Source of the DNA: Otis tarda
Taxonomy: Eukaryota; Chordata; Aves; Otidiformes; Otididae
Reading direction: 5' to 3'
Assembly: GCA_026413225.1 (NCBI GenBank)
Contig: CM048552.1
Location: 197,562,053-197,626,052, forward strand
DNA length: 64,000 nucleotides
Made by a program: the position numbers and the translations under genes. Below are positions 26,746 to 38,700 of the stretch, piece after piece (within the stretch, counting starts at the first letter, position 1; each line of letters begins with the position of its first letter). The notes beneath the pieces are model-generated. The model was not told where the DNA came from and did not search any database. It worked only from the letters and a program-made list of their open reading frames with translations.

Positions 26746-27332
26746 CTTCTGTAATTTTCAGTGTCTGTTAGTGTTGCGTCTTACCACTAATAAAAGGAGC
26801 ACAAGTCAGACCTGTGTTGCTGTACTTAATTGGACTCCCCACAGTGGAACCACTGGGAGTTACTGGTAACCCTTCTGCTTCAGGAAGGGTGGATGCAGGG
26901 GACCCAGGCTGGGGGGGGTTTGTGTGGGGCAATGTCCACTTGTGCTTTAGGGATCATCATCCTCCTGGTCACACAACTATCAGCTGTTCCAGTATTAAGA
27001 CAGCAGAGACAGATCAGGAACGCAAGGGAAACTTCAAATGCTTGCACATCTCCTGTGCAAACTTTTCCAGCTGGGTTGTCAAAACCAGACTGGTAAAGCC
27101 TTTTTAAAAACAAACTAAAACCCCCCACAAGCAAGCACAGCCTTTGCAGGCTGGGGCTCAGGCTGCTAGTGTTTAGGGCAGGGACAGCAGCTTTTCCCTC
27201 ACAATAGCGATGACCTGTGGTCGTGTCAGCTGTGTCACCCACCAGTGTTCAGGGTCTGTGAAAGAAGCCAGGAACACAACTACTGCTGATGGTGCAGCAG
27301 TGGAAGATAATGAATCTGAGCCTTCAGAACAA
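26746..27332. other. Unassigned sequence before the MPHOSPH8 3' end
   Basis: Somewhat GC-richer DNA with overlapping small frames on both strands and no recognisable coding signal. It may include downstream MPHOSPH8 polyadenylation elements. Confidence 0.4.
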
Positions 27333-28641
27333 TTTATTGCCATTGCAGTTTAGAGTAACTGCAGCTGCTCAGCCTTGCTGACAGAGAGCAGCAAGGAGAA
27401 GTGGAGCAAGTACTTCAAAGGTATTTCTCCACGTGCCTGAAGAAGTGTTTTTTATTGCAGCTGCTATCTCTTATCTACCAAAACCTTTTTCCTTAGCAAC
27501 TGGATAAAAACCATCAAGTAAAATCAGACAAAAAACAGCTTCGAACATCTTTTCATACACCTTTTATGCATCTTCAGTAGGGAATATGAATTTATAGTGC
27601 CAACTAAAAGAGAAAAATCCCTTCCTCAATACAAGCATCATGAACCCAAATTTTATTCTCCTGTTGTATAAAACTCCTCCCTTGCTCCCAAATGCCTCAA
27701 AGAAAAACAACAACAACAACAAAAAAACAAAAACAAATCCCCAAAATCAGCAGCCTTGGCCAAACTACTTGCTAAGTCAACTCTTGTTGCATTACTAGAC
27801 ATTTTTAGGTTAGACTGCACAACAGTTTCTAAATAGCATCTGCATTATATACGGACATTTGTTCACAAACCTGCTGTCCCAGCCTCCAACAGCTCGAGCG
27901 TTTCCCACTGACGTGTGCTGTACAGAGCTTGTCTCACACTCTCTATACCGTTGCGTGTACAACGCAGGAGTAACTGAGGAAGGGGCAGCCGCACACATGA
28001 AACCCAGCGCTCCAACGTACCAGAACACAAACGGACCCTTTCCTTGCTGATCTTCACAGTTATGCACAGTGACTAAAATGAAACACAGCTACACAAAGTC
28101 CCAAGTGCTCAATTCTCAGGCAGTGCTCTTCATGCAGTTCAGGTGTTCAACACTTAGCAAAATGAGGTATTTAGTGTATTTAGAGAGGTGGAAGTAATAA
28201 AGCTGTTCCAACCCCAGCCTTGTTAACAGCTCATCAATACTGTTTGCAAAGAGGCGATTATTCTAAATCGAAACAGAAATGAGTTTTTGTATGTTATGTT
28301 GCTGTTCTAGTTTTATATAGCTTAATTCTGCATTCTGCAGAATTGAAATAACGATGTGCTCGGTTACTCATTTGGCATCTCTGAAATATTAAAGTAAGTT
28401 TTAAACTTTCAAAAATCAAAAATTTAAAACCTGGTTACTTGAACTTTGTATTAAAAAGTCACAGTTCTAAAAGGATACTTAATACATCTGCACCATCTTG
28501 ATGGTCAGCGCTCAACTACAGAAAGAATTTATCCACAACAGTTTTGCTAGTAAGATAAGAGAGGCACATAGCGGCATGTAAACTACACCTGGCAGCCAGA
28601 ACAGCAAAGGCACAATCTGGATTTTTTTTTTTTTCTTTTCC

Positions 28642-28672
<31 letters not shown>

Positions 28673-29768
28673 CAAGATGTTAATTTACAAAGAAAAAATA
28701 TTCTATACTTCATGCAGAAGTATTACATTTGTATTTTATAGCACAGGACCATTACAGAACTGCTGTCATCTGATAAAATAGGACACTTACTTAAATTATT
28801 AAAAAAAAGAAAAAAAAATAGCAGCTCTTTCCACTGAGGAACTGAATTTCTGAATTCAAGAGCAATATACGTTCTCATCTGTCAGGCTGAGAACATCTGA
28901 AATCTTCTACGGATCTTCTTGTCTACAAGAAAGCATTGCCTGCATATTTTAAGGTAGTTACAAGTTTTCTGGTTTGCTGTTTTCAGCTTGTATTTGTTTT
29001 CCCATTCGTCACTCGACTAAGAACTCAAGATGCTTCTCTAACACAAAAGTAGTTTTAAAACAATGCTGTAACTAGGAATCTGGTTGCGATCCTCTCTGAG
29101 TTGAGCCTATTCAGATGTCTTTGTTCATATGTGCAGGCCTAACTGTGTGTGTTCCAAGGGAATCACTCTGAGCACAACTGCTTCTCATCAGGAGACAAGA
29201 GCAGGAAAAGTTTCAAACCAGAACACAGCCCTCAGCGATTCCAACTTAAATGTAATGCAGTGACTTCAAAGTGTAATTTCTGCCCACGGCTCGAAGAATA
29301 TGACAGTTCTGCATGTTCTGCATTTTACATAGAAACATTACAGTTAGAGTTAAGTAGAAAATTTTAGTTTACAAATGGAAAAGATCTTTCTATTAAAAAA
29401 GACATTTCATGTAGTTACTTTAAATAGTTCTTATATGCACCATTCCACATTGTGGAAAAGCTGAAATATGCAGTCTGGACTCCACAAGTTAAAGAAAACC
29501 GGAATTATATGTATTGGCACAAATACTTACATCTACATCTGTACAAAGTAAAAAAAGCTGACAGCCCAGTCCCACCAGTGAGCGTATCAAACTGCTCTCC
29601 AACACACACTGTCCTCTGTGACTGCCAGCGAGTGACAGTGAGATGGGACCTCAGTCTTAAGAGCGTGGTGCCAAAAAGTTCCAAACTGCTTTGTCAGTCT
29701 CTCAACAGAGGAATCAGAAGTACAGCCAGAAGAGTGTCGGTCCACTCAACAATGCTCGCAGCCTGAGG
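27333..29768 (-). other. MPHOSPH8: MPHOSPH8 3' UTR (extent approximate)
   Basis: Noncoding DNA running from the stop codon down to candidate AATAAA signals (TTTATT on the + strand) at 27,652-27,657, 27,451-27,456 and 27,333-27,338. It includes a long T-rich tract at about 28,620-28,668 (poly-A in the transcript), an A-rich patch near 28,800 and a CAA-type low-complexity patch at about 27,703-27,745. Which signal is used cannot be read from the sequence. Confidence 0.5.
28620..28668. repeat. Long T-rich low-complexity tract
   Basis: Two T-runs separated by a short C-containing interruption, in the presumed MPHOSPH8 3' UTR, where they read as A-rich. This is a simple repeat. Confidence 0.85.
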
Positions 29769-29810
29769 TCACTGCAACTGCACTCGGTATGCGCCTATCA
29801 GCAGCTTTAC
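29769..29810 (-). CDS. MPHOSPH8: MPHOSPH8 coding exon 14 (last)
   Basis: Starts after a 'gcttttccag' acceptor and encodes [13 protein letters not shown], then TGA. This is the exact conserved C-terminus of MPP8. Phase 0. Confidence 0.95.
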   Translation of the reverse strand, partial: VKLLIGAYRVQLQ

Positions 29811-32696
29811 CTGGAAAAGCAAACGAAGGTTTCATATAAAGATTGTTCACATGCAACTACTGTGTTAAACACTTCTAATGTAAGAAAAGCATGAGGAAAG
29901 GCACACAATTGCTAGAGATTAAGAAAGAAAAAAAAAAACAACAAGTTAGAATCTGTGTTTAATAAAATCAGTTTGTGCTTGTAGAAGCACTAAGTAGAAC
30001 ACTACTGCGTCAGGTGGTGTTCAAACAAGCCAACCCCAGATCTGAACTAGACACGCACATATACTTTCATCCGAATACGAGTTCAATTTTTTTCCCTTAA
30101 ATAAAAAGAAAAGAAAAAAAAAAGTACAATAAAACATTTAAGAGTTAAATTTTAAATCTGAAGATCTAGATAATGTACTGGTCCATATTCCAGGGATAAA
30201 AATAAATGTGGCCAGAAAAGAATCTGTTACGGGTTTTGCAGCATGTAGGGGGACTACTGCCTGCACCACCTGGAACCGACTGCACAGGCTATTTAAAAGC
30301 AGACTGCATATCCTAGTAAATATTCCTCCTAAATACACAAGCCAAAACATCTGTATGCAAAATATAACTGACACCCCACAAATCTGTTTGTTAGTTACTC
30401 AATTTACAAAATGGATGGGGAAAATCGTTGAGCTGTAACTTTACTTTATCCTGGTGCGCGAGTTATTCTGCCTGCAGCACAAGAACATTTAATTATGACA
30501 GAACTAACACCCTTGGCAATGCTCCTAAGTTCTGGCAGTGTCACAGGATGGAACTGCAACTGATGGGAACTGGGATGAGGAGACAGTGGAAAGTCCTTAG
30601 TTTTACATCTGCAACATACAACTAGGAAGCATTTAGACTACGGAAGAATTACTGCACAACAAGTTAATAGACATACAGATTTAATTTTGAGAGCATTTCG
30701 TACCTTGGCAGTAGGAGCTTCTGCCAGCCGTATAAAAAGCTTGTTAAGGCCTGCAGTAGGGCTGAAGGAATAAATAAAGTGACTGTCCTGAAAGGAAAAC
30801 GAAAATGGACACAGTCAATGGCAGGCTATGGCTGGAAGTGCTATGCGAGTGGAGTAACAGAACACAACGTTTTAACTACACATGTCTGGAAAGAAAGGTG
30901 TGCATACTGCAAAGAACCTTTGGTGCAACCACAGAGAAAACAAGAGGACTTTAAAAAGTGTGCATAGTGATGCATTTAATAGATTTTAAAAAACAATTAA
31001 AAATAGGAATTAATAATTACAAGTATGAGGTAGGTTGTTAAGGCAAAGTAGTTATGTTTAAGAACTTACTTGGGTCAAAAATGTTAGGCTATATGAACTT
31101 CAGAAGTGAAACAGCTTTAAATTCAGAATCCTCACCTGCCTGCTCAAACCCTCAGTTCTGACATCACAGAATCACAGAAGGGTTGAGGTTGGAGGGGACC
31201 TCTGGAGGTCATCTGGTCCAACCAGGCACCGTCTGGTGCGCAAGCAGGGCCGCCTAGAAGCGAGCTGTCCAGCACCATGTCCCTGCCTTTTGAGGCATAA
31301 GTTTTTGTGGAGTCTAGTATATGCAAGGTTTGTAGTTCTCTCCATATACAAAAAGAATTATGTTTCATTAAAAAAAAAAACACCAAAAACAAAACAAAAA
31401 AACCAAACCTATCATGATAAAAAACTACTTCATCACAATACTTAAAACCCAAATCAAGGCACTAAGATTTCCCAGACTTTCTAAAGCAGTTTTGCAGTCA
31501 ATGAGTTAGATGAAAAGGTTTACCAAAAATACAGGGAGCTGGAATTTGTCATTTAAAACCACAGCTTGTACACTGCATGGTCCACAGAGCCGAGCAACGA
31601 CGTCTTTACCAAAGAAATTTGCATGGAAAACAAAGAGAAGAATTCCAGATCCTGAAAAGGAAGGCAATTCAGTCACATGAATTTGAAATGAGATGTTATT
31701 CAGAACAACTGCATACACTGAAAGTCTGAAGTCAGTTAGGTACAAATATATATATATAAATATAATTATTATATAGTACCTATTAAACACCAATGGAGTA
31801 CCACAGCAACATGCAGAAATCCAATAAGCAACAATCTTCAATACCCACAAATGCCTCGCTTTCATACATAAACTTTTATATAAGGTTTCTCAGTTCTACA
31901 AAGGATACCTATAATCAAGAACTGGAAGACTTACATTACAACTCCTAACAACCTGAAAACCACGGAGGCACAACCACTTTCCATCTTAGCTGAAGTAGTA
32001 TTTCAGTCACATTGATGTATTATATCAAGAAAAATCAGTATCAGTAGGTATTTTCCTGATACACTCAAAGATGAATAAAAATGATTCAGCTAAGCCCAGC
32101 ATCAGAGATTAGTTTCTGGGTTCCTGAAAGAATGAAGAACATTCTCAAGGAGCCTGGAGAATTTGATTCCCAGCTTTTTCAAAGGGTCTGTGGGCAAAAC
32201 AGAGTTGACTGATGCTGGCTTCTTTTTTATAGTATTTCAAGACTGCATTTGTATCACAGTGCTGTGACTGTACTCCCAAGACTCCAGTGCAGTAGGTACT
32301 GTTTACAAAACATGACGATCCACTATGAGAGTTTCAAAGTTATACTTAGATTAAGATTTTTTTCAAAATTATTAATTCTAAGGTAAATCACTCCTTTCCT
32401 GTAATACCTGTTGCTTAGTTAACGTAACCCTCACAAAGCTAACTAACCCACAAACAGATGCAAGCAGCTGTTTATGTGGCAATAAAAAAAAAAACCTCAT
32501 AAAGAGATACACACAAACCCCACCCACACTGCATCAAAACATCGCTGCTCTCCCTACACCCCATAATCAGGGCATCCTTAATGTAATGTACTGCAATATA
32601 ATAGTCATACAAAAATAATTTTGCAGAGATACTTTTAAGACATACATCCATTTCTTAACACACCATTCTACTCCCCTCCTGCCACTTTACAAAAAA

Positions 32697-32731
<35 letters not shown>

Positions 32732-35700
32732 AAAAAAACCAAACCCCAAAACAAAAAACCCACCACAAGAACAAACCCCTTACCTTCTGGCACATTTTGT
32801 GGGGGTTTATAGTTAAAATCCGTAGAAAAGTCTGGCCCTTCACAGAGTCGGTGACACGCAATTGGAAAGACTGGCTCCAGCAAAGCAAGACGAGCTTCAA
32901 AATAATCCCTGATGGTATCTTCTGCTACTCTTGAGAGCCTAAAAGACCAAGCAAGCGAGGCCCATACTTCACAGCGTAAAATTACTTTACCAGACAGACT
33001 TCATGACAGCTGACACAAAAAAGGATTCCAGACGACCCTTTTGGATTCTCAATTTACGAGACCAAATGCCTTCATCACTTCATCATCATTTACGCATAGA
33101 TGAACCCCAAGTCCCAATACTTTGTCAATAAAACATTTTATCAGTGATCTGTTCATGAAATTCATCTACCAGGTCCACAAAACCAAAAAGGTGAGACAGA
33201 AGTACTGCAGGAGATTAAAAAAAAAATTCCAACTAGCCATATATTCTGAAGGCTCTTCATGCAGAAAGATGTCCCCGAAACACCAATAGGTACCTCGTGG
33301 GTAAACAGACAACCACTTCCCCAGCATGGCTGATTTATCAACCTCACTGCAAAATAAGTAAGTTACTGTGCAATTTTACTGGCAATACTACTGGAAAAAA
33401 TGCAGTTCCCAATTAACTCTACTAAAATGCACTACCATTAAATAGCCAAATTGGAGAGTTCTGCTTGTTTGTTGGGTTGGGAGAGGTTTAATTTAAGTGA
33501 GGAGCCTATCCTTCAAAAGAGAGACCACATTAACCAGAAGTTATTTGGCAGTTTTACAAGCATGCTACTAAGCAGTCCTCTTCAGAAAGCTGTTTTGACG
33601 CAAATGGGTTTTAAACACTTTTGCAAGGCAAAGGTCCTGACTCTCTCAGCTTTACAGCTTTTTGAGCTATTACTCTGCACACACTTCCCCTCCACGCTAC
33701 CCGAGATTACCATCTGCAGAATCTAAAACTTAAGTGTTTGATTGGAAAGAAACCACAAGAATTGCCGTACCAAAGCAGGCCTGGAAGCCCAGCTAGCCTG
33801 GTTTCCAGACGCTAGACAAACCCGGATTAAATATGGGAAATTAAACAGCTATCTTTTTTTGGTACATCGTCCTAGTTTCCAGCAATCTAATTTAGAGGCA
33901 TCCAAAACTAGAGACTGCAGCCGAATTGTACCTCTCCTTAGATCTACTCAAATCCCTTCTAAAATCCCATGCATTTGTGATCACAGCGTTCTGTAATGAG
34001 ATCCATAATTCAGTTTTTCTGTGCAAAAATATTCCTCCTTTTCAAACCCATCACTAAACCATTTAACAGGATGGCCTGTAGAACCTGCCTTTTAATCTGT
34101 CCCAAGGTGATGTGTATCCCTCGGTCTGTTCTCACAGAAGCTGTTCTGTATCTCTAATCATCTTTACTTTTCCTTTTTGCTTCATCTGTTTTTTAAAACA
34201 ACGTAACTGGAATAGCATGTGCTATTTAAGGCATTCGGACGTCATGGATTCACGTTTTATTTTCAGCTCCACTACTACTGCATTATCTTCCTTTCTGACT
34301 GACAGAGGTACTGAAATGGTATTTTCATGTAAGGAGCCCAGAAGCTCCCGCAATTGGCAAGAGCTGTGTCACTCCCTGTACAATTTACATTACTACAGTG
34401 ATACGCCATGGACATCACTTTGCATTTATCAGTATTTAATGTCAAATTTCACTGGCAAAAATTACATGTTTGAGATCTTCCAAACCCTATTATTCAGATT
34501 AGCCAAAACTGAAGGTGGCAGATTTTAAATACGAAACAAAGTGGAAAAAGTCATCAAATAGTGAATGAGGGACAAAGTTTCTCTGAACAGCAGGTACCAG
34601 ACTGCTTTTATCTCCACGCTTACTGTTGCCTTCAAAACCTTAACTCCCAAGTCACAATTTCCTTCCCTGGGAAAGAATCAGCATACTCCATTTACCCACT
34701 TCCACTGCCCCTGCTCACTTTAACAAGTTTCCTATGTTTGAAAAGTTAGTATTTACATTCAACTGTCCAGTGCTTATATACTTTTTAGTTTTTCCCACTG
34801 CTGTATTTCTAGTTAAAAAAAAAAAACACAAAACAAAAACTAACAACTTTCACTTCTAGCAATTCCCTTTTCTGCTTTTCCACCTTTCTACTCAGGGTTT
34901 AAGCAAGTGTCTGCAATTAGCTCACACCAATTTTGTTTCTTGTGATTTATTAGTTAGCTTTCTGCCCAAATCAGATCTGTTTTCTTCCCAAAATCTCCTC
35001 TTCCCTGTGTTGTAAACCAAAATTATGACACACCTAGTATTGCAAACTTCACCAGAACAAACTTCAAAGTACAGTTTACTCACGTTTCCAAATGACTCTT
35101 GAGCTGCTCATACACCAGTACGTTATTACATTGTTTAGCAAAATGCAGTGCACTGTTCTGATGGTTTGACAAAATGTTACAGTCTGCTCCGCTTTCAATC
35201 ATAAGCCGCACTATATCCGAATTCCCTCTTTTACAAGCCTGTGCAGAAAGTGAGGAGATGGAAGGATGGACAACAATGACAAATTCACCATTAGAACAGA
35301 ACGTAACACTGAGGTAAGCAGAAGTGCAGAAATGAATTATAATCCAAAATCAGTTACAATTCAGAAAACAAGTTTAGTTATTTGCTCTGCACATGCTAAC
35401 ACAACTCAAAACTCAGGATCACATTCCAAATATTTTGTCTCTGCCCATGCAACACTACACACCTGATCCCACAGAAGCAGCAACACCCAGGATTACCAAG
35501 TGGTTAAATTATGGGGGAAAAAAAGAGTTAAAAAAATAAAATAAAACAAACCCTCAAAGTTCTGTGAAAACATCTAATCTGCTGGAGTTCTGTAAACTTT
35601 CTTGCAATTGTTTACCTGAATAAATGGGTTTCTGCAGAAGTATATGGAATGACTAAAGTAACAAGTGTCTTGTTTCTAGGAAACTCAATTCAAATGGTAA

Positions 35701-38700
35701 TTCAAGCATACAACAAATTAACAGAATTTGCCCCACACTGTATTTAGCTGTGTTAGACACTCACTATTATCAACTGCCTAAGTGTCCAAGGCTGTTCAAA
35801 GTTACTTACAGCAAGAATTTCACAGATGAGGCTCTGAGCAACCTGATCTAGTTGAGGATGTCCCTGCTCTCTGCAGGAGGACTGGACTAGATGACCTTTG
35901 AAGGTCCCTTCCAACCCAAACCGTTCTATGATTCTATGTCAACCAAAGACTTGACAAAAGTATAGGAAAGTCTAAAGAAAGCTTTACTTTGAAGAATGCA
36001 AACATGTGCTCTTGGTTGCTTGTTTTCAATCATTTCACTCAGACAAATTAGGGAAAGACACAAGAGAAAAAAATTCTATCTTCATGAGGCCTTTCAGAAG
36101 TTAACTTCTGAAATTTGTCTCAGCTCTGAACTTTCATCTGTGCTTTCAATCCATAATGATCCATAAACAAACTCACCTGTGGCCTCCAAACAAAAAGAAA
36201 AAACACAAAAATCACATACCAGCTCAGAAAAAGCAATTAAGTGCCAAGACTTTTTTTTTCCCCCCTATCCTAAGGGTTTTTCCGCCCCTTTCCTCAGGGA
36301 TCAGGATTAAATAAGAGTGACTTGATAAACACATTTATATGTTTATGCACACATGGCTAAACTTGTTCCAGTAAGTTACTGGAAATGAAGACCCTATTCT
36401 TTCCATCTGCACAGCAAAACAAATATCCAAAGTCACTGCAGGCTGCCAGTTAGAAAGTATGTACAGCTGTGTATCAAATACTAACAAAACCTTTAAAAAC
36501 AATGAAGGTCAAAACTGAGGTTCACAGAGGTGGCCAAATTACAAAAAGATTTTGGATTAAGTGGCTGAGGAAACCACAAGTGTGTTATCACTTTCTTCAC
36601 AGAAAAATGAGCTCCCCACACTTGTTAAGCCTTGCAGAGGATAGAAGAGAAACAATATCACATTGTCTTGGACAGAAAAGGTTTTGTAACCTCTTCTGCA
36701 AATGAAGTGCCTTAAACAGCCTACATATAAATACAGCAAGTTTATCAGGAAGGAGAACTTTGGTGAAATTATTTAATATAAACAAAAAAAAAATATCAAG
36801 AGCAGCACAGACTGTTTTAAGGGTCTTCAAATTTTCCCATTACAAAAAAAAAAAAAAAAAAAAAAGTTTAAAAAATTCCTTTGTGATGGGGAGTGTAAAG
36901 GTGCAGAACAGGCAATGGGAAGGAGACTGCAAACTGGTTATTTTATTTCTGGCCTGCAATGAAATGACAAGTCAATCACAGCAACATTCAACGGAAAGAT
37001 GTCTCCTCTATGGAATTTTTTCTCCTCCTGCTGAAAACCAGATCATGTTTTAAGAACACACCCGCGTTTCTCTGAGCCAAGCAATGGAAGAGGATGATGA
37101 GCCACATTTAGCCCTGTACACTGATGGCATTTGCATTTATTGTTTAGATATAACAGTACATTTAAAATAATTGACTAAAACATTGCATAGAATAACTAAG
37201 AGTAGCATTTGTATTTCAAATACAGTATATGTTCCCTAAATCAACTCTACAAATACACTTTTTATGTTTTATTAGTTTGTCAGAAGTATTCACTATTAAA
37301 CCGCATCAGGACAAACATTAGATTTACCTTCATTAAAGCAGTTTCACCACTGCTCTGCTGCATGTTCACATATGCCCCAGCTTCCAGAAGAATAGCTACT
37401 GTTGTCAGAAAATTCTGGAAAAAACCAAAACCACAAGACAAGTAAGTAGAAAATATTCTGGTTTTGTTTCAGAATATAAAGTGACATTTATTTAAAACCC
37501 ATCAGTAAAATCCAAAGCATGAGGCATAACGTAATTAACAGTTTGCTCCCATGGCTAAAAGTGCAATTCAGACTTGGGCAAGTAGATAACCGTGAGTATT
37601 TACAATTCTTATTTTTTTCTAAATCCTGCAATAGTGAACACCACAGGAAGAAAACAGTATGTTTCCATTAATCACTAAAGTGCAGTCAAGCTCCCTTTTG
37701 GCCTTGTATCTACTGGACATGGGAAAACACACAGACCAACCTAAACAGAAGAGCACCCCCATGAAACATCCTCTGCCTTACTCATCTAGTTGATCTTAGT
37801 TTGAGAAGAGTTTGCCACTGTCTCCACCTCTCAACTCTCAAACAGTAAACCCTGCTCAATCAGAAATTTGCTCTCAAAGTCTCCCAAGTTTGGATCCTGT
37901 GTAGCCAGAGATCACAAGAAGCAATTCTAACAAAAGAACCTCAGCCCCCGTGACTGACAAATTCAGAGATATCATCTGCCTACGCTTTCCCTCTAGGTAG
38001 ACCAATGACAGTCTCTACTCAGGGCAGGGTTTCTGGTCAGAATTTATTTACACTGCAGTAACCACTGCTGCTGAAATTATGCAGTTAAGGTCACCCTGCT
38101 ACACCCTGCTGACTACTTTTTAGGCATCATGCAAGGGAAAAATATTATCTACCACTTTAAAATGGAAGTAAAAGAGCCAAGAAGCACAAATACAATAAAC
38201 AACCACCAAGCCAACCTTTTCAGCTGCGTGTATCAATGCAGTTGTTCCATTTTTCTGTCTACCGTTAACTTTAGCTCCTTTCCTGATTAGGACTCGAAGA
38301 AGGTCATCGTGCCCACCAGCAGCAGCAAGCATTACTAGGGTCATTCCACTTGAGTCCTGCAACAAAATTCATTGCCATTAAAAAAAAATAAATTAAAAAA
38401 AAAAAATCTAATACTTCAAGATAAATCAAAACCAGAAGACAGAAACTGCAAGTGCGTCAACAAATTTCACAGATTCCCCTCCCTGGCAAAAGAATTCACA
38501 CATACATGGCTGCCAGATACTGACAAATGATCACCTCCCACTTCTCTTGCCCACAGGCCTCACACTCTGAGCTCTATAATCCTCTATAATCTGCAAAACC
38601 TGTAAAATTCCAAGGACCAGAACAAAAAGGAGGAAAAACAGAATGAGCCAAGAAGAAAGGCAGCAAGGTATTTGAGGGTGGGGAAGACAACAAGAGAGTA

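Noticed and set aside
26291-26869. 192-codon + strand open frame as a possible novel gene
   Set aside because: Its middle matches degraded CR1 ORF2 text (QFWAP...VEATKMI). The rest has no domain, so it is a repeat relic.
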